Origin: DASPJL01 sp035628645
GTDB lineage: Bacteria; Bacteroidota; Bacteroidia; Cytophagales; Cyclobacteriaceae
Assembly: GCA_035628645.1 (NCBI GenBank)
Contig: DASPJL010000015.1
Span: forward strand, 1 to 42,350
Direction: 5' to 3'
Length of the DNA: 42,350 bases
Notes under the pieces: model-generated
Told to the model about the DNA's origin: nothing
Databases searched by the model: none
The model's input: the letters and a program-made list of their open reading frames with translations, nothing else
Program-made: the position numbers and the translations under genes
Shown here: positions 8,731 through 16,731 of the stretch, in pieces
Numbering within the stretch: the first letter of the stretch is position 1
Layout: each line of letters starts with the position of its first letter

Positions 8731-9108
8731 TTATCTTATTCTTTCAAATGTTAAAATTTCATTTGGATCTATCTCATAAAAGAACCTGCCTACTTTGATC
8801 GTAAGGCCATTCTTTTTAAAGTAATACGAACGAGGACAAACACAACTAAGGGCTAAATTAATTAACGTAATGGAGTCATTTTTTATCTTGTATTCAAAAA
8901 TCCCGGATCCATCCTTTGGTAATAAATAACCATCCCTGAGTTCCTTACCCCGGGATAAAACGAGAGCATCTTCTTTAAAGATAATGGTGTCTTCCTTATC
9001 CACAGATTCAACCCAAGTACCTATCAGACCATTAATGGCCTCATCATCAGAACAATTAATAAAAAATAAAGTAAAAACCACAAGCGAGAAAAAATAAATT
9101 CTTTTCAT
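8731..9108 (-). CDS. Predicted lipoprotein, lipocalin-like
   Basis: Starting at the ATG at 9106-9108 this gives 125 residues with a lipoprotein signal (MKRIYFFSLVVFTLFFINC, Cys19 as lipidation site, then SDDEA). A longer in-frame start at 9159 would add 17 residues before the signal and is unlikely. The mature part has a GLIGTWVES start, followed by strand-rich sequence (DTIIFKEDALVL, IFEYKIKNDSITLI), matching the small lipocalin-like lipoproteins common in Bacteroidota. No function is assignable. It is convergent with the kinase gene, 18 nt apart. Confidence 0.7.
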   Translation of the reverse strand: MKRIYFFSLVVFTLFFINCSDDEAINGLIGTWVESVDKEDTIIFKEDALVLSRGKELRDGYLLPKDGSGIFEYKIKNDSITLINLALSCVCPRSYYFKKNGLTIKVGRFFYEIDPNEILTFERIR

Positions 9109-9228
9109 AAACAAATTTGAATATAAGTCTGGATTTAATTTGACGACCCTAAAACTCAATTAAAGGTTGCGACCGGTGATTAAACAAGTCTGTCTAAGTC
9201 AATATTTTAAGTTATAAATTTAAATAAT

Positions 9229-9270
9229 TAATCATTTGATTAAAATAATTGAATAAATATTTTGATTAAA
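9229..9270. promoter_or_regulatory. Candidate TetR operator upstream of the efflux operon
   Basis: TAATCATTTGATTA (9229-9242) is a perfect palindrome with a TT centre. A further half-site, TTTGATTAAA, lies at 9261-9270. It lies 70 nt before the TetR-family ATG. Another TGATTA half-site occurs at 9953-9958, between the regulator and the TolC-like gene. The arrangement fits autoregulation by the product of 9312-9926. The assignment is inference from position and symmetry. Confidence 0.45.
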
Positions 9271-9311
9271 TAAATATCTTTTTTTCCTTTGTATCGGAAA
9301 AAGAGTTAACA

Positions 9312-9926
9312 ATGGCAAAGAAGACCAAAACAGAAATTGACGGTTCGACGGAAGAAAGAATAAAAGAAGCTGCACGCATTGTCTTCACTCAGAAAGGGTA
9401 TGCAGCAACAAGAACCAGGGATATCGCAGAAAAAGCAGGGATTAACCTGGCTTTGTTGAATTACTACTTTCGAAGTAAAGAAAAACTATTTAACCAGGTG
9501 ATGTTGGAAAAGATACAGCAGCTCTTCGGGATGTTACTTCCCGTCTTAAGTGATGAAACCACAAAACTGGAAAAGAAGATTGAAATGGTTGTTGCCAATT
9601 ACATTGATATGCTTTTGGCAAATCCCGATCTTCCTCTTTTTGTACTGAGTGAGTTGAGAGGCCAAAAGGAAGAGCTTCAAAAAGTTTTGCCTATTGAAAA
9701 AATCATTCAGAACATCAGCTTTATAAAACAATTACAGGAGAAAAGACCTGATATTCAACCCATTCATTTTTTAATGAACATTTTGGGAATGACGGTATTC
9801 CCATTTATTGCTATGCCGGCTTTTGATGCGGTTGGTATTATTAAAAAAAATGATTTTGAAAAATTGATTCAGGAAAGAAAAGCGCTTATACCCATTTGGG
9901 TAAAGGCAATGATTAAAGCAAAGTAA
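9312..9926 (+). CDS. TetR/AcrR family transcriptional regulator
   Basis: 204 residues. The N-terminal three-helix DNA-binding domain covers about residues 13-60: ERIKEAARIVFTQKGYAATR, TRDIAEKAGINLALLNYYF, RSKEKLF. This is the canonical TetR helix-turn-helix. The ligand-binding half (65-204) is helical and variable. It is the first gene of an apparent seven-gene efflux operon, with the TolC-like gene 38 nt downstream. In E. coli the ybhGFSR efflux genes are likewise headed by a TetR-family gene (cecR/ybiH). By analogy it represses the pump and is released by a toxic compound, but the inducer is not visible. Candidate operators lie upstream. Confidence 0.92.
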   Translation: MAKKTKTEIDGSTEERIKEAARIVFTQKGYAATRTRDIAEKAGINLALLNYYFRSKEKLFNQVMLEKIQQLFGMLLPVLSDETTKLEKKIEMVVANYIDMLLANPDLPLFVLSELRGQKEELQKVLPIEKIIQNISFIKQLQEKRPDIQPIHFLMNILGMTVFPFIAMPAFDAVGIIKKNDFEKLIQERKALIPIWVKAMIKAK

Positions 9927-9964
9927 CTTTTTTTGCCTTTAAATTAAACAAATGATTAAAGCAG

Positions 9965-11236
9965 ATGAATAACAAAATAAGAACAATAATTATTACCTGG
10001 TTTTTACTAGTCACTTCATTAATGGCAAGTGCACAAACAAAATCAGTCACCCTCGATACTTGTTATGCCTTAGCTGAACAAAATTACCCGTTGACCAAAC
10101 AGAGAACGCTAATATCCAAAAGCAGGGAATATTCCATTCAGAATATCTCAAAAGGTTATTTGCCTCAATTCAGCATTCATGGACAAGCCACTTATCAATC
10201 AGACGTAACGCAGATTCCTATAGAACTTCCCGGAATGGAAATTCCCACAGTAAGCAAAGATCAATACAAGATTTATGGCGAGGTGAACCAAACTTTGTAT
10301 GATGGGGGGAAAATTAAAAATGAGAAGAAAAAAGAAGAAGCCAATACCAGAACAGAAGAACAAAAACTTGAGGTGGAATTATACAAATTAAAGGACCGGA
10401 TCAATCAGTTGTACTTTGGGATTTTGTTGATGGATGAACAACTCAGTCAAACCAACCTTTTAAAAAACGACATTGAATTAGGCATTAAAAACGCCCAGGC
10501 ATTGGTAAACAACGGGTCAGCATTCAAGAGCAGTGTGGACAGATTAAAGGCGGAATCATTAAAAGTCAACCAGAAAGCCATAGAACTGAAGGCACTTCGT
10601 AAAGCCTTTGCTGAAATGCTGGGCTTGTTTATCAATACAACTTTGAATGAAAATACAATACTTGTTAAACCCGAATTTTTAATCCCTTCACAGGAAATTA
10701 ACCGCCCTGAATTGCAACTTTTCAATTATCAATTACAAGGCCTTGACGTCCGGCAAAAAATGATCGGTTCCAGAAATATGCCTAAGCTAAACTTTTTCTT
10801 TCAGGGAGGGTACGGCAAACCAACCTTTAACTTTTTGAGCAATGATTTTGACACTTATTACATTGGAGGCATACGATTAAATATACCTTTATCAGGACTT
10901 TATACTTTAAAAGATGAAAAAGCGCTGATAGGTCTTGGAAAAGATCAGATTCAGGTACAAAGGGAAGTTTTTCTTTTTAACACCAGGCTTTCCTTAAGTC
11001 AACAGAATATGGAAATAGCAAAATTAGAAGCGCTGCTTGCTACAGATAATGAGATTATTGAATTAAGAACAAGCATTAAAAATACTGCTTCATCTCAACT
11101 AAAAAATGGGGTGATAACCACAAATGATTTTTTAGAAGAAGTAAATGCGGAAAATAATGCCAGGCAAAGCAAGATCCTGCATGAAATACAATTGTTAATG
11201 GCACAGTATAATCAAAAGAACACATCCGGTAATTAA
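9965..11236 (+). CDS. TolC family outer-membrane efflux protein
   Basis: 423 residues with a signal peptide (cleavage near SLMASAQ, residue ~24), then the repeated TolC helical-barrel architecture. LDTCYALAEQNYPLTKQR (about 30-47) is the typical start of the first outer-membrane efflux repeat, with long amphipathic coiled-coil helices at 120-220 and 320-415. Strand pairs near FSIHGQATYQSD and LNFFFQGGYGKPTF would form the beta-barrel. The length fits the family. It should form the trimeric outer-membrane exit duct of the ABC pump encoded downstream. Confidence 0.92.
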   Translation: MNNKIRTIIITWFLLVTSLMASAQTKSVTLDTCYALAEQNYPLTKQRTLISKSREYSIQNISKGYLPQFSIHGQATYQSDVTQIPIELPGMEIPTVSKDQYKIYGEVNQTLYDGGKIKNEKKKEEANTRTEEQKLEVELYKLKDRINQLYFGILLMDEQLSQTNLLKNDIELGIKNAQALVNNGSAFKSSVDRLKAESLKVNQKAIELKALRKAFAEMLGLFINTTLNENTILVKPEFLIPSQEINRPELQLFNYQLQGLDVRQKMIGSRNMPKLNFFFQGGYGKPTFNFLSNDFDTYYIGGIRLNIPLSGLYTLKDEKALIGLGKDQIQVQREVFLFNTRLSLSQQNMEIAKLEALLATDNEIIELRTSIKNTASSQLKNGVITTNDFLEEVNAENNARQSKILHEIQLLMAQYNQKNTSGN

Positions 11237-11335
11237 AAAAACAAACAATGAAATGAGCATAAACAGAAGCATACCCAAACGAGGAGAAATATCAAGCGAA
11301 TTCCATGTGACAACTAAAAACCAAATCATACACAC

Positions 11336-12226
11336 ATGAAAAAGATAATAATTGCAATTGTCCCGCTGGTTTTTTTTATGTCTTGTAATAACAATGGCCA
11401 AAACTATGATGCAACAGGAACATTTGAAGCAGAGGAAACCATTGTGTCAGCCGAAGCAAACGGCATCATAAGGGCATTTGAGGTAGAAGAAGGACAGCAA
11501 CTCAAGGCAGGACAACAAATTGGTTATATTGACAGCACTCAGTTGCACTTAAAAAAGAAACAACTGGAAGCGCAGATAAATGCGGTTTTGAGCAGATCAC
11601 CTAATGTGGCTGCACAGTTAGCCGCTTTAAGGGAGCAGCTTACTCAGGCAAAAAGAGAGCAGCAACGCGTTACAAACCTCCTAAAAGACGATGCAGCTAC
11701 TCAAAAACAATTGGATGATGCCAATACTCAGGTGGCCATTATTCAAAAACAGATAGATGCCCGGCAATCTGCTTTGGGAGTTACTTCTTCCGGTCTGAAA
11801 GCCGAAATCATCCCATTGGAAATCCAAATTGCACAAGTGGAAGACCAATTGATGAAGAGCAAGATCATCAATCCGGTGACAGGCATGATACTTTCCAAAT
11901 ACAGTAGAGTAAATGAAGCCACTTCTGTTGGTAAACCACTTTATAAAATTGCTGATCTGTCTACGATTATTTTGAGGGCTTATATTACCGGTGACCAGTT
12001 TGCAAACATCAAACTCAATCAAAAGGTAAAGGTGCTGGTGGATGAAAGTACAGACAAGTACAAAGAATATGAAGGCGTAGTGGAATGGATCAACGACAAA
12101 GCCGAATTCACTCCCAAAACTATTCAAACAAAAGACGAACGCGCGAACCTGGTATATGCGATAAAGATCAGGGTAAAAAATGATGGTTTCCTGAAAATAG
12201 GAATGTATGGCGAGGTTAAACTTTAA
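11336..12226 (+). CDS. HlyD/membrane-fusion family periplasmic adaptor
   Basis: 296 residues, starting with a lipoprotein-like leader (MKKIIIAIVPLVFFMSC, Cys17), so the adaptor is probably lipid-anchored to the inner membrane. The first lipoyl half is VSAEANGIIRAFEVEEGQQL (about 36-55). An alpha-hairpin follows (about 72-160, with QTAQ-like heptads such as REQLTQAKREQQRVTNLLKD). The second lipoyl half and beta-barrel follow (NPVTGMILSKYSRVNEATSV, LSTIILRAYITG). It links the TolC-like duct to the ABC-2 permeases and corresponds in position and type to E. coli YbhG. Confidence 0.92.
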   Translation: MKKIIIAIVPLVFFMSCNNNGQNYDATGTFEAEETIVSAEANGIIRAFEVEEGQQLKAGQQIGYIDSTQLHLKKKQLEAQINAVLSRSPNVAAQLAALREQLTQAKREQQRVTNLLKDDAATQKQLDDANTQVAIIQKQIDARQSALGVTSSGLKAEIIPLEIQIAQVEDQLMKSKIINPVTGMILSKYSRVNEATSVGKPLYKIADLSTIILRAYITGDQFANIKLNQKVKVLVDESTDKYKEYEGVVEWINDKAEFTPKTIQTKDERANLVYAIKIRVKNDGFLKIGMYGEVKL

Positions 12227-12384
12227 TCAATGGACAGTTAATCAATGGACAGTGGACAATGGATAGTGGACAATGTTGGTCATTCTCAAATGTATAGTGT
12301 CGGTTATCAATTAAAAAACTTTAATCAGTGGACAATGTTGGGCTTCTAATGTCCATTATCCACTGTCAATTATCAATTAAAGAA
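12227..12384. repeat. Low-complexity palindromic repeat in the efflux operon (tggacaat type)
   Basis: The gap between the adaptor and first ATPase gene is built from short units such as tcaatggacagt and gtggacaatg, repeated in direct orientation from 12227 to about 12275. They recur as the reverse complement at 12349-12375 (gtccattatccactgtcaat). The transcript could fold into a long imperfect hairpin. No ORF is contained in it. Confidence 0.65.
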
Positions 12385-13293
12385 ATGGTTGTTGCAAACG
12401 AATTGACTAAAACATACGGAAAGAAAAACGAAGTACTTGCAGTTGACAAGGTCTCTTTTTCTGTAAATCAAGGTGAAATATTTGGTTTGATAGGGCCGGA
12501 TGGCGCAGGAAAAACAAGTATCTTCCGAATGCTCACCACTTTATTATTACCGGATGGAGGCAATGCAACCGTTGATGGTTTTAATGTAGTAACTGACTAT
12601 AAGCAAATCAGGAACAAGGTGGGTTACATGCCAGGAAAATTCTCTTTATACCAGGACTTAAGTGTGGAAGAAAACCTTAACTTTTTCGCTACGGTATTCA
12701 ATACAACAGTAGAGGAAAATTATCACCTGATCAAAGACATCTATATTCAAATAGAACCTTTTAAAAAACGAAGGGCCGGGAAACTTTCAGGAGGGATGAA
12801 ACAAAAACTTGCGCTTTGCTGCGCATTGATTCACAAGCCTACGGTATTGTTCTTAGATGAACCTACCACCGGCGTTGATCCTGTATCCCGAAAAGAATTT
12901 TGGGAAATGCTGAAACGGCTGAAACATCAAGGGATAACGATCCTGGTTTCTACCCCTTATATGGACGAAGCGGCTTTGTGTGAGCGGATCGCTTTAATTC
13001 AAAAAGGAAAAATTCTTTCCATTGAAACCCCTGAAAATATTACAAAATCCTACCAGGAAAAACTATATGCTATAAAAGCCGATAAAATGGCGCTTTTACT
13101 CAAGGTTATGAAGGATTATGAACCTACCAAAAGCTGTTTTGGATTTGGGGAATATGCCCATGTCACTTTCAATGAACAACACGTGAATGAAACGGAAATT
13201 AAAAACTTCTTGCAACAAATGGGATTAAAAGAAATAGAAATTAAAAAGACTGAAGCCACCATCGAGGATACTTTTATAAAACTATTGAATTAA
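12385..13293 (+). CDS. ABC transporter ATP-binding protein (YbhF N-half-like)
   Basis: From the ATG at 12385 this is 302 residues. A GTG at 12328 is also in frame, but the added 19 residues would be read from repeat sequence. Walker A is GLIGPDGAGKTSI (Asp in place of the usual Asn), the Q-loop is near VGYMPGKFSLYQDL, the ABC signature is KLSGGMKQKL, and Walker B with D-loop is VLFLDEPTTGVDP. The C-terminal ~80 residues are the extension seen in ABC-2 exporter ATPases. In E. coli YbhF two such ATPases are fused in one chain; here they are separate genes 31 nt apart and presumably pair as a heterodimer. Confidence 0.93.
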   Translation: MVVANELTKTYGKKNEVLAVDKVSFSVNQGEIFGLIGPDGAGKTSIFRMLTTLLLPDGGNATVDGFNVVTDYKQIRNKVGYMPGKFSLYQDLSVEENLNFFATVFNTTVEENYHLIKDIYIQIEPFKKRRAGKLSGGMKQKLALCCALIHKPTVLFLDEPTTGVDPVSRKEFWEMLKRLKHQGITILVSTPYMDEAALCERIALIQKGKILSIETPENITKSYQEKLYAIKADKMALLLKVMKDYEPTKSCFGFGEYAHVTFNEQHVNETEIKNFLQQMGLKEIEIKKTEATIEDTFIKLLN

Positions 13294-13324
13294 AGATACC
13301 TGCAAGGAATAAATAATTTTTACT

Positions 13325-14065
13325 ATGGAAGAAACAGTGATAAAAACCGGTAAACTCACCAAACGATTTGGGGATTTTACCGCCGTGAATGAAATCACCT
13401 TTGAGGTTTATAAAGGAGAAATATTTGGTTTCCTGGGTGCAAACGGAGCAGGCAAAACTACCGCCATGCGTATGCTTTGCGGGCTTTCCATCCCTACCTC
13501 CGGTCATGCGGAAATTGCAGGTTTTAATGTGTACAAACAAACAGAGGAAATAAAAAAGAACATTGGCTATATGAGCCAGAAGTTTTCCTTGTATGAGGAC
13601 TTGACGATCATTGAAAACCTTCAATTCTATGGAGGAATTTATGGATTATCAAAGCAGGAAATCAAGTCCAAAAGTGATAATCTTATTGAAAAACTGGGCC
13701 TTCAGAATGAAGCAAAGAAATTAGTAAGTGAACTGCCCTTGGGGTGGAAACAGAAATTGGCCTTCTCTGTAGCCATTTTTCACAATCCGAAAATTGTGTT
13801 TTTAGATGAACCTACCGGAGGAGTGGATCCTGTTACACGGAGGCAGTTTTGGGATTTGATTTATGAAGCATCCGAATCTGGAATAACCATTTTTGTAACG
13901 ACCCATTATATGGATGAAGCAGAATATTGCAACCGGATCTCAATTATGGTGGATGGAAATATTGCAGCCTTGAACAGTCCTTCTAATTTAAAGAAACAAT
14001 TTAACACAAATTCCATGGACGACATGTTTTATCTACTGGCTAGAGGAGCAAAACGAGGAGATTAA
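13325..14065 (+). CDS. ABC transporter ATP-binding protein (YbhF C-half-like)
   Basis: 246 residues. Walker A is canonical (FLGANGAGKTTAMRML), the Q-loop is IGYMSQKFSLYEDL, Walker B with D-loop is IVFLDEPTGGVDP, and the H-loop is VTTHYMDEA. The signature motif is not LSGGQ but ELPLGWKQKL, the variant of the second ATPase in several heterodimeric exporters. One of the two ATP sites formed with the 12385-13293 product is therefore probably catalytically weaker. The gene is part of the efflux operon. Confidence 0.93.
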   Translation: MEETVIKTGKLTKRFGDFTAVNEITFEVYKGEIFGFLGANGAGKTTAMRMLCGLSIPTSGHAEIAGFNVYKQTEEIKKNIGYMSQKFSLYEDLTIIENLQFYGGIYGLSKQEIKSKSDNLIEKLGLQNEAKKLVSELPLGWKQKLAFSVAIFHNPKIVFLDEPTGGVDPVTRRQFWDLIYEASESGITIFVTTHYMDEAEYCNRISIMVDGNIAALNSPSNLKKQFNTNSMDDMFYLLARGAKRGD

Positions 14066-14078
14066 AAACGGAACTCAT

Positions 14079-14113
14079 TAACCCTCCAAGGGTTCGAAAC
14101 CCTTGGAGAGTTA
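14079..14113. repeat. CTCCAAGGG palindrome, copy 1 (inside the efflux operon)
   Basis: Two 16-nt arms (14079-14094 and 14098-14113) are inverted with one mismatch around a 3-nt loop; the core is CTCCAAGGGTT. The same palindrome occurs at 20807-20841. Here there is no T-tract and the operon continues 27 nt later, so it is not an ordinary terminator. Confidence 0.7.
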
Positions 14114-14114
14114 G

Positions 14115-14138
14115 CTCAAACCTCATTACCCCAAACCT
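14115..14138 (+). repeat. Permease leader repeat, copy 1
   Basis: A C/A-rich sequence starting CTCAAACCTCAT and ending ACCCCAAACCT sits 2 nt before the ATG of the first permease. It recurs nearly unchanged at 15348-15370 before the second permease. It contains no Shine-Dalgarno purine run. Confidence 0.65.
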
Positions 14139-14140
14139 CT

Positions 14141-15247
14141 ATGAAACAGTTTTTATCATTTGTAAAAAAAGAATTTAGTCACGTATTGCGTGATAAAAAG
14201 GTGCTGCTTATTCTTTTCGGAATGCCTGTGGTACAGGTATTATTGTTTGGCTTTGCATTAACGAATGAAGTAAAAGACACAAAAATAGTGATCGTAGATT
14301 ATGCCAAAGACTATGCTTCTCAACAAATAACTACCAAAATAGCTGCAAGCCGATATTTTGATATTGAAGAAAGCCTTTTGTCTCATCAGCAAATTGAAGC
14401 AGCATTTAAGAAAGGGAAAATAAAAGCTGAAGTGGTTTTCCCTGCCAATTTTAATGAGGACTTATCTCACAACAATAAAGCACAAATACAAATTATTGCA
14501 GATGCCACAGACATTAATACTGCAAACCAGATCACAGGTTACCTTTCTTTTATTATCCGGGATTACCAGGCAGAACAAAGCCCAATGGCAAAAGTAACTT
14601 ACCAGATCATCCCTGAAACCCGGATGCTTTATAATCCTCAATTGAAAGGCGCTCCCAATTTTGTTCCAGGGGTTATGGCTATGGTTCTGCTGTTGGTTTG
14701 CGTAATGATGACAGCTATTTCCATAGTCAAAGAAAAAGAAACCGGCACGATGGAAGTGCTTTTGGTATCACCTATGAAACCTGCTTTGGTGATCGTCTCC
14801 AAAGCTGTTCCTTATTTAATTTTGTCGTTGGTAAACTTGACTGCCATACTACTATTGAGCGTTTACGTGTTGGATGTGCCAATAAAAGGGAACCTTCTGT
14901 TGCTGCTGGCAGAAAGCACTTTATTCATTCTCACCTGCCTTACACTGGGAATTCTTATTTCCATACAAACCAATTCCCAGGAAGTGGCAATGCTTATCTC
15001 ACTGGTTGGAATGATGATGCCGACTATGTTATTAAGCGGTTTTATGTTTCCTACCGAAAATATGCCTTATGCCTTACAGTTGATATCCAATATTGTTCCG
15101 TCAAAATGGTATTACATTATTGTAAAAACAGTAATGGTAAAAGGCGCCGGATTTTCAGCAGTATGGAAAGAAACGCTTATCCTTTGTGGAATGACGGCGC
15201 TGCTGTTTTTGGTGAGTTTGAGAAAGTTTAAAATAAGACTGCAATGA
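14141..15247 (+). CDS. ABC-2 type permease of the efflux pump (YbhS/YbhR-like)
   Basis: 368 residues with the ABC-2 exporter layout: one N-terminal membrane helix after FSHVLRDKKVLLILFGMPVV, a large periplasmic domain (about 45-175), and five or six helices from residue ~176. The conserved coupling stretch is SIVKEKETGTMEVLLVSPM and the last helix pair is near LLSGFMFPTENMPYALQ. It pairs with the next gene's product, to which it is distantly similar throughout. Together they form the membrane channel of the drug or lipid exporter. Confidence 0.92.
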   Translation: MKQFLSFVKKEFSHVLRDKKVLLILFGMPVVQVLLFGFALTNEVKDTKIVIVDYAKDYASQQITTKIAASRYFDIEESLLSHQQIEAAFKKGKIKAEVVFPANFNEDLSHNNKAQIQIIADATDINTANQITGYLSFIIRDYQAEQSPMAKVTYQIIPETRMLYNPQLKGAPNFVPGVMAMVLLLVCVMMTAISIVKEKETGTMEVLLVSPMKPALVIVSKAVPYLILSLVNLTAILLLSVYVLDVPIKGNLLLLLAESTLFILTCLTLGILISIQTNSQEVAMLISLVGMMMPTMLLSGFMFPTENMPYALQLISNIVPSKWYYIIVKTVMVKGAGFSAVWKETLILCGMTALLFLVSLRKFKIRLQ

Positions 15248-15378
15248 GATTTAAGCACGAATTTAACACCAGAGGCAAAGGAGACTTACACAGAGGAACA
15301 CAGAGATATTCCTCTTTCTTTCCAATCATCGGGAGAACTTTCTGAACCTCAAACCTCATACCCCAAACCTATTTTGTA
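15248..15378. repeat. Operon gap with 'cacagag' fragment and permease leader repeat, copy 2
   Basis: 131 nt between the two permease genes. 15264-15312 carries ccagaggcaaagg and cacagaggaacacagaga, related to the element at 1622-1807. 15348-15370 is the second copy of the C/A-rich leader (CTCAAACCTCATACCCC, then AAACCT), ending 8 nt before the permease ATG. Confidence 0.6.
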
Positions 15379-16494
15379 ATGAAAGTATTGAAGGTATTAC
15401 TAAAAAAAGAGTTCAGGCAAATATTCAGGAATAAGGCTATATTGGCTATTATCTTCGTCGCACCGATTATGCAATTTTTGATATTGCCACTAGCGGTAAA
15501 CTTTGAAACAAAAAACATTAATCTGGTAGTGGTAGACAATGACCACTCCTCCTACTCTACCCAATTATTGAGCAAGATAACGGGATCGGGATATTTCAGG
15601 TTAATTGCCAACAGCAGTTCGTTTAACGAAGCTTATAAATTCATTGAAACAGACGAGGCAGACGTTATTTTAGAGATCCCTTATAAATTCGAAGAAAACT
15701 TAATCCGGGAAGGCCGGCAAAAAGTGCTTATTGCCATGAACGCCATCAATGGTACAAAAGCCAACCTGGGTGGAAGTTATTTGAATGGTATTGTGGCCAA
15801 CTTTAATAAAGATATACTGATACAACTTGTCGGCTCAACCAATGTTTCTTCGGAAGGCATTGAAGTCGCGTCTGTACAATGGTTTAACCCCCAACGTGAC
15901 TATCAGCTTGCATTGATCCCGGGAATATTGGCTGTTCTCGTAACTATAGTGGGTGGATTTCTCTCCGCTCTTAACATTGTAAAAGAAAAAGAAGTAGGTA
16001 CCATCGAACAAATAAATGTTACGCCAATAAAGAGAAGGGATTTTATCCTGGCAAAACTTATCCCCTTCTGGATACTGGCCAATATCGTGTTTACGGTAGG
16101 TTTAATTCTTTCTTATTATGTATATGATATTACTTCACAAGGTAGTATCCTGTTACTTTATCTCTTTATTGCAATTTATTTACTGGCAATCCTTGGTTTT
16201 GGTTTATTGATCTCAACCTTTTGTGACACCCAGCAGCAAGCCATGTTTATCATGTTCTTTTTTATGATGATTTTCATGTTGCTTGGAGGTTTATTCACTC
16301 CCATTGACAGCATGCCTGAATGGGCAAAGTGGATTGCCCGGATAAATCCTATAACTTACCTGATCGAAGTGATCCGGATGATTATGCTCAAAGGAAGTGA
16401 ATTACGCAATATGCTGCCTCAATTGGGCGTAATCATTTTAATGGCGATTTGCTTAAATACATGGGCCATATTTAATTATAAAAAGACAAGTTAA
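15379..16494 (+). CDS. ABC-2 type permease of the efflux pump (YbhR/YbhS-like)
   Basis: 371 residues, same topology as its neighbour: N-terminal helix following LKKEFRQIFRNKAILAIIF, a periplasmic domain (about 45-180), then a C-terminal bundle of hydrophobic segments. The coupling helix region is ALNIVKEKEVGTIEQINVTP and the closing loop is LLGGLFTPIDSMPEWAKW. It is the last gene of the operon. Its partner is the 14141-15247 product. The substrate cannot be read from sequence; YbhFSR in E. coli handles drugs and Na+/Li+, which is suggestive only. Confidence 0.92.
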   Translation: MKVLKVLLKKEFRQIFRNKAILAIIFVAPIMQFLILPLAVNFETKNINLVVVDNDHSSYSTQLLSKITGSGYFRLIANSSSFNEAYKFIETDEADVILEIPYKFEENLIREGRQKVLIAMNAINGTKANLGGSYLNGIVANFNKDILIQLVGSTNVSSEGIEVASVQWFNPQRDYQLALIPGILAVLVTIVGGFLSALNIVKEKEVGTIEQINVTPIKRRDFILAKLIPFWILANIVFTVGLILSYYVYDITSQGSILLLYLFIAIYLLAILGFGLLISTFCDTQQQAMFIMFFFMMIFMLLGGLFTPIDSMPEWAKWIARINPITYLIEVIRMIMLKGSELRNMLPQLGVIILMAICLNTWAIFNYKKTS

Positions 16495-16672
16495 AAAGTG
16501 GGAAGTTGGAAGAGGGAAGTATGTTCACGTCAATGCAATTTCCCACTTCCATCTTCAGGCTTCCCACTTATTTTAAGAAACATTTGAACTACTTTAAGAG
16601 TAAAAGCCAAAATAGAAGTTAGAAGTTAGAAAGGCGTTTTTTGCGTTTTTCACTTCCAACTACTTTCTAATT
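16495..16672. repeat. Two inverted-repeat blocks after the efflux operon
   Basis: Block one: AAGTGGGAAG at about 16496 is mirrored by CTTCCCACTT at 16560-16569, with further ggaag/cttcc units between. Block two: GAAGTTAGAAGTTAGAAAG from 16615 is imperfectly mirrored by cacttccaactactttct ending near 16669. A short related run (gtgggaagtgggaag) is at 39062-39076. Block one could end transcription of the operon, although it lacks a classical U-tract. Confidence 0.6.
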
Positions 16673-16731
16673 AATTCAGATAAATAAAGTAAATTCGTCT
16701 GTTTTGAATTTTAATTCGAAAAATTCAGTTA

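Noticed and set aside
14083..14107. GGTTCGAAACC resembling a tRNA T-loop
   Set aside because: It is the centre of the CTCCAAGGG palindrome; no acceptor, D or anticodon arms around it.
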